A DNA stretch of 32,746 nt from Oscillospiraceae bacterium (GTDB lineage: Bacteria > Bacillota > Clostridia > Oscillospirales > CAG-272). The notes beneath the pieces were generated by a model. That model was not told the DNA's origin. It was given only the letters and a program-made list of their open reading frames with translations, and did not search any database. Below are positions 7,767 through 13,800 of this stretch, one piece after another. Location: assembly GCA_015064785.1 (NCBI GenBank), contig SVRM01000042.1:1-32746 (forward strand). Reading direction: 5' to 3'. The first letter of the stretch is position 1, and every line of letters begins with the position of its first letter. The position numbers and the translations under genes were made by a program.

Positions 7767-8444
7767 ATGCATAAAATAATGGAAGAAATGCAGGCAATCC
7801 GCGCACGCACCACGCTTGAAAACCTGCGCCGGAACAACATGGAGGCATCCTACGCGGCAACTGCCGCAGATGCACTTGCCGCATTGAAATCCTATCTGAC
7901 GCCCGGCTGCACTGTCGGTGTCGGCGGATCGGTCACGCTGGATGAAATCGGTGCCATCGAACTTTTACGCTCCGGCGACTACAATTTTCTCGACCGTTAT
8001 GCTCCCGGTCTGACACCTGCACAGATGAAAGACATTTTCCGCCGTTCTCTGCTCTCGGATGTCTACGTCATGAGCGCCAATGCCATTACGGAAAACGGCG
8101 AGCTGTACAACGTTGACGGTCGTTCCAACCGCGTTGCCGCGCTGCTGTTCGGACCCGATTCCGTGGTTATCATCGCCGGTGTGAACAAAATTGTGTCCGA
8201 CATCGACGAAGCCATTCGCCGTCACAAAACTGTCGCCGCGCCCGCCAACGCCGCACGTCTGCGCTGCGGTACACCCTGTGTCCGTACAGGAAAATGTGTC
8301 TCCCTGATGCGGCAGAGCAACGAATCGCTGTGTGCCGGATGTGCCTCGGAAGATCGCATCTGTGCAAACTACGTTGTTTCCGCGCGCCAAAGAGAAGTCG
8401 GACGCATCAAAGTCATTCTCGTCGGCGAGAACATCGGCTTCTGA
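7767..8444 (+). CDS. LUD-domain protein (LutC/YkgG-like, lactate-utilisation family)
   Basis: The 225-aa product follows a good AAAAGGAGA site. It matches the stand-alone LUD-domain (formerly DUF162) proteins common in Clostridia: VGVGGSVTLDEIGAIELL, DYNFLDRYAPGL, VMSANAITENGELYNVDG, GPDSVVIIAGVNKIV and a C-terminal RIKVILVGENIGF. A cysteine cluster lies at residues 167, 171, 177, 189, 192 and 199 and may bind metal or an iron-sulfur cluster. LutC-type proteins work with LutA and LutB in lactate oxidation. No lutA or lutB is nearby, and this stand-alone clade has no firmly known role. It is close behind the ECF gene and probably co-transcribed, but that need not mean a shared function. A 13-bp palindrome follows the stop codon directly. 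Confidence 0.8.
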   Translation: MHKIMEEMQAIRARTTLENLRRNNMEASYAATAADALAALKSYLTPGCTVGVGGSVTLDEIGAIELLRSGDYNFLDRYAPGLTPAQMKDIFRRSLLSDVYVMSANAITENGELYNVDGRSNRVAALLFGPDSVVIIAGVNKIVSDIDEAIRRHKTVAAPANAARLRCGTPCVRTGKCVSLMRQSNESLCAGCASEDRICANYVVSARQREVGRIKVILVGENIGF

Positions 8445-8472
8445 CCTACTTTTTCTTGAAAGAAAAAGTAGG
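8445..8472. repeat. Perfect 13-bp palindrome after the LUD gene
   Basis: CCTACTTTTTCTT (8445-8457) and AAGAAAAAGTAGG (8460-8472) are perfect reverse complements with a 2-nt loop. They start at the base after the LUD stop codon. The arms contain A/T runs but no separate T tract follows, so it is only terminator-like. It leads straight into the tandem repeat array and may be part of the same mobile or repetitive intergenic element. Confidence 0.85.
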
Positions 8473-8478
8473 CAAAAA

Positions 8479-8930
8479 GAACTTTTTGTTGGCTGTGCCC
8501 TTTCCCTTTGATCTTTTTTCGCCTTTGTTCCTTGTTTTCCGGTCATTCCGCCGCAGAATGATGCAAAAAGAACTTTTTGGGGGCTGTACCCTTTCCCTTT
8601 GATCTTTTTCGCCTTTGTTCTTTGTTTTCCGGACATTCCGCCGCAGAAGGATGCAAATAGAACTTTTTCGGGGCTGTGCCCTTTCCCTTTGATCTTTTTT
8701 TCGCCTTTGTTTTTTGTTTTCCGGACATTCCGTCGCAGAAGGATGCAAATAGAACTTTTTGGGGGCTGTGCCCTTTCCCTTTGATCTTTTTTCGCCTTTG
8801 TTCCTTGTTTTCCGGACATTCCGCCGCAGAAGGATGCAAATAGAACTTTTTCGGAGCTGTGCCCTTTCCCTTTCATCTTTTTTCGCCTTTGTTCTTTGTT
8901 TTCCGGACATTCCGCCGCAGAAGGATTTCA
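8479..8930. repeat. Five tandem ~90-bp repeats
   Basis: Copies begin at 8479, 8569, 8659, 8751 and 8842 (periods 90, 90, 92 and 91 bp). Each starts AGAACTTTTT and carries GCTGTGCCCTTTCCCTTT, TCGCCTTTGTT, TTTTCCGG and CATTCCG(C/T)CGCAGAA. They differ by a few substitutions and by homopolymer length. The junctions form small hairpins (AAAAAG/CTTTTT at the first two copies). Because the period changes by 1-2 bp, no reading frame is kept across copies, so the open frames through the array are not genes. The array fills the whole gap and ends about 7 bp before the next start codon, so it supplies that gene's 5' leader. Confidence 0.92.
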
Positions 8931-8936
8931 CACATT

Positions 8937-9677
8937 ATGATAAAACTTGCGACCTACAATCTTTGGAATCATCCTGCCGGCTTACCGCACAGGCAGGTGC
9001 AGATCACAGACACACTGTCGGCACTCGGTGCGGATATTCTGTGCCTTCAGGAAGACTTTCTCGGCGAATCCCTCCTGCCGCAGCTGACGTCCTGCATGTA
9101 TCATGCGCATCACGCAGAGATGGATTTGTCGGTTCTGAGCCGATATCCGATCACCGAGCACCATTCCCTCCCCTATGCGCTCGCAGTACAGATTGTCTGT
9201 GACAGCCATTCCCTCTCTCTTTTCAATGTTCATCTGCCATGGGACAGCGCCGGGAAACGGGAGCAGGCAATCATTGACATCACCGGTGCCGCCGGCACCA
9301 TAGATGCGGACTACACGCTGATCGCCGGGGATTTCAACTGCTCCGACAACTCCGCCGTTCAGCGATTTCTGTGCGGAGAGCAGTCCCTGCACGGGCGCGA
9401 TGCGTATTATTTCGATCTCGCCGAGGCTTATGCCGAACAATCGGGCATTCCGGCACCGCCTACACTGGATTTCCGCCGCAATCCGCGCTGGGGTATCGCA
9501 GAACCGCCGAATACGCTGGAAAAGAATCAGCGATTTGACAGAATTCTGCTCGCCAATCCGTATCCGAAGCCTGCACCGATGCTGACGGAAGCCGGCATTT
9601 TCGGAATGGAAATTTCAAAGATCAGTCACCTCGCTCCGTCTGATCACTGGGGCGTGTATGCCTGTCTCAGTTTCTGA
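8937..9677 (+). CDS. Endonuclease/exonuclease/phosphatase family protein
   Basis: The ATG at 8937 is preceded by GAAGGAT in the last tandem repeat. The frame is open further upstream through the repeats, but the conserved domain begins at this Met. The 246-aa product shows the EEP fold motifs in order: KLATYNLWN at the N-terminus, DILCLQED (metal-binding Glu), VLSRYPI, NVHLPW, IAGDFNCSDN (Asp-Phe-Asn), RFDRILL and SDHWGVYACLSF (catalytic Asp-His). The family includes DNA repair nucleases, sphingomyelinase-like enzymes and phosphodiesterases, and the sequence does not identify a substrate. There is no signal peptide, so it is probably cytoplasmic. Its length fits a minimal EEP domain. No promoter is visible between the repeats and the start codon. 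Confidence 0.85.
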   Translation: MIKLATYNLWNHPAGLPHRQVQITDTLSALGADILCLQEDFLGESLLPQLTSCMYHAHHAEMDLSVLSRYPITEHHSLPYALAVQIVCDSHSLSLFNVHLPWDSAGKREQAIIDITGAAGTIDADYTLIAGDFNCSDNSAVQRFLCGEQSLHGRDAYYFDLAEAYAEQSGIPAPPTLDFRRNPRWGIAEPPNTLEKNQRFDRILLANPYPKPAPMLTEAGIFGMEISKISHLAPSDHWGVYACLSF

Positions 9678-9717
9678 AAAAAGTCAGCATTTTCAGCAAA
9701 AAAATTTCGAAAAACTA

Positions 9718-9746
9718 TTGACATGCCGCATAATCCGTGATATAAT
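9718..9746 (+). promoter_or_regulatory. Perfect consensus promoter of the infC operon
   Basis: TTGACA (9718-9723), 17-nt spacer, TATAAT (9741-9746): an exact match to the sigma-A consensus, as expected for a strongly expressed translation operon. Transcription should start near 9753. Confidence 0.93.
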
Positions 9747-9752
9747 ATCATA

Positions 9753-9922
9753 GTAAAACAAAGCAGAACGATCTCCGTTCTCACCGTCATTGTATGATAT
9801 GCCGGTTGATAGCACCGAAACACACACGTGCTGTGGGTCTGTCCACGCGCGGATTCGGATGGATGCGGAGACCGTACTCAGGTTTTCCGCATTTTTTAAT
9901 TATCAAATGGAGGTGCTTGGTT
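9753..9922 (+). ncRNA. infC-rpmI-rplT leader with attenuator (L20-leader-like)
   Basis: The leader of about 170 nt between the promoter and infC contains an intrinsic terminator: ATGCGGA (9863-9869) pairs with TCCGCAT (9886-9892) and is followed by TTTTTT. The terminator lies upstream of the first gene, so it acts as an attenuator. In Bacillus and relatives the same operon is controlled by ribosomal protein L20 binding a leader that forms a terminator (L20 leader, Rfam RF00558). The position and architecture fit that. I did not verify the L20-binding core by alignment. Confidence 0.7.
9863..9897 (+). terminator. Attenuator terminator in the infC leader
   Basis: A 7-bp GC-rich stem, 9863-9869 with 9886-9892, is directly followed by a run of six T residues (9892-9897). 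It is positioned before infC, so it would decide read-through into the operon. Confidence 0.8.
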
Positions 9923-10438
9923 ATTAGCACAAAAGAGCTGCAGATCAATGAGCAGATTCGCGCAAATGAAGTCCGACTGATCGGTGCGGACGGCGAGCAG
10001 GTCGGTATCGTCAAGCTCGCGCAGGCACAGGAAATGGCAGAGCAGAAGAATCTTGACCTTGTCATGATTTCTCCGAACGCAGAGCCGCCGGTGTGCCGCA
10101 TCATGGACTACGGTAAGTACCGTTTCGAGCGCATCAAGAAGGAAAAGGAAGCCCGCAAGAATCAGCAGGTTGTCAAGGTCAAGGAAATTCAGCTTTCCTG
10201 CACCATCGACACGCACGATTTCGAAACCCGTGTCAATCACGCACACCGGTTCCTTGCAGACGGCAACAAGGTCAAGGTCATTGTCAAATTCAAGGGCCGT
10301 GAAATGAGCCATCTGGACAACGGACGCGAAGTCATCGGACGTTTCCTGGAAGCATGTGCCGATGCAGGCTCCACAGATAAGAAGCCGACCCTTGAGGGAC
10401 GCTCCATGTCTGTCATTCTCTCTCCCCTCAAGAACTGA
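9923..10438 (+). CDS. infC: Translation initiation factor IF-3 (AUU start)
   Basis: IF-3 binds the 30S subunit, blocks premature 50S joining and checks the start codon. The product (171 aa) has the N-domain with INEQIRANEVRLI and AEPPVCRIMDYGKYRFE, a basic linker (KKEKEARKNQQ), and the C-domain with KEIQLSCTIDTHDFETRV and KVIVKFKGREMSH. The frame is open far upstream, but no ATG or GTG with a site precedes the conserved region. GGAGGT at 9909-9914 sits about 9 nt before an ATT at 9923; an in-frame TTG at 9917 is too close. An AUU start is the well-known autoregulatory feature of infC genes, so I place the start there. It is followed by rpmI after a 90-nt gap. Confidence 0.95.
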   Translation: MSTKELQINEQIRANEVRLIGADGEQVGIVKLAQAQEMAEQKNLDLVMISPNAEPPVCRIMDYGKYRFERIKKEKEARKNQQVVKVKEIQLSCTIDTHDFETRVNHAHRFLADGNKVKVIVKFKGREMSHLDNGREVIGRFLEACADAGSTDKKPTLEGRSMSVILSPLKN

Positions 10439-10528
10439 CCCCCGCTCACATGATCGGCCGGCCGTGTGTGAACACCGGGTGCCGCATCAACATTCGTTCA
10501 AAATTCACCCGAAAGGAAGTACATTATT

Positions 10529-10729
10529 ATGAAACTCAAGTCCCACAGAGCATCTGCTAAGAGATTCACCCTCACCAAGAGCGGTCTCGTTAAGATGAAC
10601 CATTCCCACCACCGTCACAACCTCGGTCTGAAGACCGCAAAGAGAAAGAGACATCTGCGCACCGGTACGTACCTGTCCAGCTGCTTTGCTCCCACCGTCA
10701 AGGCTATGATCGCTCCTGCACACAAGTAA
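10529..10729 (+). CDS. rpmI: 50S ribosomal protein L35
   Basis: The small basic 66-aa protein starts at an ATG with GAAAGGAAG 10 nt upstream. The family pattern is clear: KLKSHRASAKRFTLTKSG, then NHSHHRHNLGLKTAKRKRHLR and a short hydrophobic tail (LSSCFAPTVKAMI). L35 is a component of the large subunit. It sits second in the conserved infC-rpmI-rplT operon. The gap to rplT is unusually long and structured (see 10730-10912). Confidence 0.96.
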   Translation: MKLKSHRASAKRFTLTKSGLVKMNHSHHRHNLGLKTAKRKRHLRTGTYLSSCFAPTVKAMIAPAHK

Positions 10730-10912
10730 TTTTTGCAGAAGACATCGACAACAAACGAACTACACGAAATAACGAAGGACGTCTGAAAGTAAATTATCAG
10801 ACAGTGTTTTGTGACCTTCGCAGTTTGTAAACTGCGATTTTGTGCAAACGCAAAACCGGTCCCAAATCCACAAGAAAGGAAGACTTGCTGGCGCAAGTCA
10901 AGGTATAGAAAA
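10730..10912 (+). promoter_or_regulatory. Structured rpmI-rplT spacer with three hairpins
   Basis: This 183-nt spacer within the operon has no gene. It can form GTCTGA/TCAGAC (10781-10786 with 10797-10802), CGCAGTTT/AAACTGCG (10819-10826 with 10829-10836, then ATTTTG) and GACTTGC/GCAAGTC (10882-10888 with 10893-10899). The last hairpin separates a strong AGAAAGGAA (10873-10881) from AAGG (10900-10903) just before the rplT start. The spacer may serve processing or L20-mediated translational control. Confidence 0.6.
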
Positions 10913-11266
10913 ATGGCAAGAGTTAAGGGCGCGATGATGACCCGCAAGAGAAGAAATAAGGTCCTGAAGGCAGCAAAGGGTTACTGGGGTGCAAAGTCCA
11001 AGCACTTCAAGATGGCTAAGCAGGCCGTAATGAAGTCCGGCAACTATGCATTTGCAGGCAGAAAGATGAAGAAGAGAGACTTCCGTTCTCTCTGGATCAC
11101 CCGTATTTCCGCAGCAGCAAAGATCAACGGCATGAACTACTCCACCCTCATGCATGGTCTGAAGAAGGCTGGCATCAACCTCAACAGAAAGATGCTTTCC
11201 GAAATCGCGATTGCAGACGCAGAAGCATTTGCAGCAATCTGCGCACAGGCTAAGGCTGCTCTCTAA
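10913..11266 (+). CDS. rplT: 50S ribosomal protein L20
   Basis: The 117-aa product has the standard family length. It reads [19 protein letters not shown], then [30 protein letters not shown] (split here as consecutive blocks), [18 protein letters not shown] and [18 protein letters not shown]20 binds 23S rRNA early in 50S assembly and represses its own operon in several bacteria. The ATG at 10913 is chosen because it begins the conserved MARVK sequence and follows AAGG by 9 nt; the frame is open upstream without conserved sequence. It is the last gene of the operon, followed by a strong terminator. Confidence 0.97.
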   Translation: MARVKGAMMTRKRRNKVLKAAKGYWGAKSKHFKMAKQAVMKSGNYAFAGRKMKKRDFRSLWITRISAAAKINGMNYSTLMHGLKKAGINLNRKMLSEIAIADAEAFAAICAQAKAAL

Positions 11267-11284
11267 TCCAAGTCAACAATATTC

Positions 11285-11325
11285 AAAACCAAAGTGTTCC
11301 GCGCGTACACTTTGGTTTTGTCGTT
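11285..11325 (+). terminator. Intrinsic terminator of the infC-rpmI-rplT operon
   Basis: AAAACCAAAGTGT (11285-11297) pairs perfectly with ACACTTTGGTTTT (11307-11319), a 13-bp stem with a 9-nt loop, ending in TTTTGTCGTT. It lies 18 nt after the rplT stop codon. The A-run in the 5' arm means it could also act on the opposite strand. Confidence 0.92.
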
Positions 11326-11385
11326 ATTTTGTCCCATTCATCCCACAGCCAAAAACGCCCAACTTACAGAAGGAGCAGACCCCAA

Positions 11386-12219
11386 ATGGCAGATTTCACC
11401 CCGAAAATCATCACCTCGCGCAGCAATCCGCGGATTGTTGATGCCGCAAAACTGCATGAAAAAAAGTTCCGCACCCGCGCAGAGCGCTTCTTTTTCGAGG
11501 GACACAAGCTCTTCTCCGAGGCAAGATCGGCACATGTTCCGATCGAATGCGTCATCGTTGAGGAGCAGGCATACGAAAAATATCCGGATCTGTTCGCCGA
11601 TCCGACATTTGAAATCCTGATCGTCCCGGCATCCGTTTACGAAAAAATCACCGCAGAACAGGCGCCGCAGGGCATCTTCTGCATCGCGGAATATCTTGAC
11701 AATTTGAAGTTTTCTCATACAAATGCAATGATGGGTTCACATTTGGAGGCTATAATAACAGAAGGCGCGAAAGACAAGCTCCTCATCTGCGACGGTCTGC
11801 GCGATCCCGGCAACCTCGGAACCGTCATCCGCACGGCAAATGCCCTCGGCTTTGACCGCCTGATTCTCTCATGCGACTGCGCCGATGTGTACAATCCAAA
11901 AACGGTGCGAGCGGCAATGGGCGCACTGTTCCGGCTGAATATGGAGATTACGGACGACATTCCGCAAGCGATTGCGGCACTGCGCGGCATCGGTTATGAT
12001 GTCCGTGCCGCCGCACTCAACGCACAGGCACAGCCACTCAATGAATATCCTGTCACCGAAAATACAGTCTTTGTCATCGGCAACGAGGGACACGGACTTT
12101 CCGACGAAACTGTCGCCGCCTGCTGCGGTTCCGTCATCATTCCCATGGCGGAGGGGGCAGAATCACTCAATGCCGCCATCGCCGCTTCCCTGCTGATGTG
12201 GGAGCGCACCCGAATCTGA
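11386..12219 (+). CDS. SpoU/TrmH-family RNA 2'-O-methyltransferase (RlmB/YsgA-like)
   Basis: The start at 11386 follows AGAAGGAG and begins the conserved N-terminus; the open frame upstream is terminator sequence. The 277-aa protein has the small substrate-binding domain (ITSRSNPRIVDAAKLHEKKF...EGHKLFSEA) and the SPOUT knot domain. All three family motifs are present: motif 1 DPGNLGTVIRTANALGFD, motif 2 VFVIGNEGHGLS and motif 3 IPMAEGAESLNAAIAASLLM. Such enzymes methylate a ribose in rRNA or tRNA; the exact target cannot be read from sequence. A block of about 25 residues (104-130) between the two domains is AT-rich and looks like an insertion relative to the usual linker. A related gene (ysgA) also lies near rplT in Bacillus. 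Confidence 0.9.
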   Translation: MADFTPKIITSRSNPRIVDAAKLHEKKFRTRAERFFFEGHKLFSEARSAHVPIECVIVEEQAYEKYPDLFADPTFEILIVPASVYEKITAEQAPQGIFCIAEYLDNLKFSHTNAMMGSHLEAIITEGAKDKLLICDGLRDPGNLGTVIRTANALGFDRLILSCDCADVYNPKTVRAAMGALFRLNMEITDDIPQAIAALRGIGYDVRAAALNAQAQPLNEYPVTENTVFVIGNEGHGLSDETVAACCGSVIIPMAEGAESLNAAIAASLLMWERTRI

Positions 12220-12245
12220 TTTTCACTGAAAGGACGGACCGTATC

Positions 12246-13679
12246 ATGGATATGACTCTGTACTGGATATGGCTTTCCGAGGCACTCGGTCCGGCAAGCG
12301 AGTATTTCCTCGTCCTGCTGGAACACTTCAAAACCGCGGAAGGAATTTACCGTGCGGGAAAAGAAGCGCTTGAGGATTGCAGAGCGCTCAATCCGACCCT
12401 CATTCCTTCGCTGCTCGATAAAAATCTCGATCAGGCACAGCGGATTCTGAACCGATGTGAAGCACTCGGTGTCGGAATTCTGCCGTTTTCGGATCCGCTG
12501 TATCCGGATCGTCTGCGTCAGATTCACAGACCGCCGGTTCTGCTGTATTACCGCGGATTCCTGCCGGATTTCCCGAACCGGCTCGCCATTGCCGTGGTCG
12601 GTACACGCGGAATGACAGAAGAAGGACGCAGAAGCGGGTATCGCATCGCGTATGAGCTTGCCGTAACCGGAACCATTGTCGTCAGCGGTATGGCAATCGG
12701 CATCGACGGCATTGCACACGCCGGCGCACTGGATGCAGGAGGCGTCACCGTTGCCGTTCTCGGTTCCGCCATTGACAACCCGTATCCGAATGAACATCGC
12801 GTCATCTATGACAAATTGATCCGTCAGGGCGGCGTCATCTCCGAATATCCTCCGGGAATGCGGACACAGCGCTGGCATTTCCCGCAGAGAAACCGCATCA
12901 TCGCTGGTCTGTGTCAGGGAACGCTGATTGTAGAAGCTGGTGCCGGCAGCGGTGCGCTGATTACGGCAAAGGAAGCACTTGCACAGGGACGCAATGTCTT
13001 TGCCATGCCCGGAGACGCAGCCAACCCCGCACGTGTCGGTACAAACAATCTCATCAAAGCAGGTGCGACCGCAGTTACAGAGACCGCGGATATTCTGAAA
13101 ATCTATCAGTCCCTGTACAGCCCGGTTCTGCGCCCGGAAAATCTGAACAATCCTGCATATTTTACCGCATATGACGACACACTGAAATACGGACAGCAGC
13201 GCGTACAGGAATATCGCGGTGAGGAACCTGCGGCTGCTACCGCCCGATCCGCACAGATTCCGACGGTCGATCTGACACCGCCTCCGCAGAAATCCCACCC
13301 TCGCCGGGAACGCACGGCACCGAAAACACAGCCGCTGCGTGAAATTCCGTATACGGCGGAGGATACCGCACCGATGATGGAATCCGCCGCGCAGCATGTA
13401 CCGGAGCCTGCCCCGACGGAACAGCCGCAGAACGCGCCAAAGCCCGCAAAACCGTCCGAACCTGCCGCCGGAAAGCAGGAAGACCCCATCCCACAGAAGC
13501 TGCCGGACGGGCTGACGGAAGAGCAGATTTTTGTTCTGTCCATGATCCGGCAAGGCATGAGCTTCGACGAAATGTGCAAGTGCGGCATCAAGGCGGCTCA
13601 TCTGCTGGTCGATATCACGTATCTTGAGCTGGTCGGCTGTATCCGCACCCTGCCGGGCGGCCGTTATGAACTCATCTGA
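12246..13679 (+). CDS. dprA: DNA-processing protein DprA
   Basis: DprA (DpdA/Smf) binds incoming single-stranded DNA during transformation and loads RecA. The ATG at 12246 follows AAAGGA by 11 nt; a second ATG two codons later is also possible. The 477-aa product has an N-terminal helical region (1-75), the Rossmann-like DprA core (about 80-295) with AVVGTRGMTEEGRR, VVSGMAIGIDGIAHAGAL, NPYPNEHRVIYD, RWHFPQRNRIIAGL and GSGALITAKEALAQGRNVFA, and a C-terminal winged helix (about 420-477, LTEEQIFVLSMI...LLVDITYLELVG). The core and winged helix are joined by an unusually long Pro/Ala-rich linker of about 110 residues, making the protein longer than the usual ~290-370 aa. The linker is probably disordered. 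It is followed by topA, as in many Firmicutes. Confidence 0.95.
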   Translation: MDMTLYWIWLSEALGPASEYFLVLLEHFKTAEGIYRAGKEALEDCRALNPTLIPSLLDKNLDQAQRILNRCEALGVGILPFSDPLYPDRLRQIHRPPVLLYYRGFLPDFPNRLAIAVVGTRGMTEEGRRSGYRIAYELAVTGTIVVSGMAIGIDGIAHAGALDAGGVTVAVLGSAIDNPYPNEHRVIYDKLIRQGGVISEYPPGMRTQRWHFPQRNRIIAGLCQGTLIVEAGAGSGALITAKEALAQGRNVFAMPGDAANPARVGTNNLIKAGATAVTETADILKIYQSLYSPVLRPENLNNPAYFTAYDDTLKYGQQRVQEYRGEEPAAATARSAQIPTVDLTPPPQKSHPRRERTAPKTQPLREIPYTAEDTAPMMESAAQHVPEPAPTEQPQNAPKPAKPSEPAAGKQEDPIPQKLPDGLTEEQIFVLSMIRQGMSFDEMCKCGIKAAHLLVDITYLELVGCIRTLPGGRYELI

Positions 13680-13800
13680 GAACAATACAACTCCAAAAAT
13701 TGTTTGATTGATATAGAAAAGATAAAACAAGATTCCAAGAAAGGAACCCTTTCCCGCGTTTCTGTCAAAGAACAGAAATGCCGCGAAAGTACAGTACAGT
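13680..13800 (+). promoter_or_regulatory. topA leader with hairpin between SD-like site and start
   Basis: The gap carries AAGAAAGGAA at 13737-13746. A 10-bp hairpin follows, GCGTTTCTGT (13756-13765) with ACAGAAATGC (13772-13781), containing one G-U pair. Only a weak GAAAG (13785-13789) precedes the topA ATG. No convincing promoter was found. Confidence 0.5.

Noticed and set aside
7965-8876. Long open frame on the minus strand across the LUD gene and the tandem repeats
   Set aside because: It is the reverse of a well-supported gene joined to translated repeats (recurring Lys/Gly-rich blocks). The repeat period changes by 1-2 bp, so the frame is not kept, and no ribosome site or family match is seen.
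8479-8930. CRISPR array
   Set aside because: The ~90-bp units are contiguous and similar throughout, with no unique spacers between short repeats and no cas gene nearby.
9794-9922. Upstream extension of the infC frame to an ATG at 9794
   Set aside because: The extension would translate the leader and attenuator hairpin, has no ribosome site and no conserved residues. The GGAGGT plus AUU start explains the family N-terminus.
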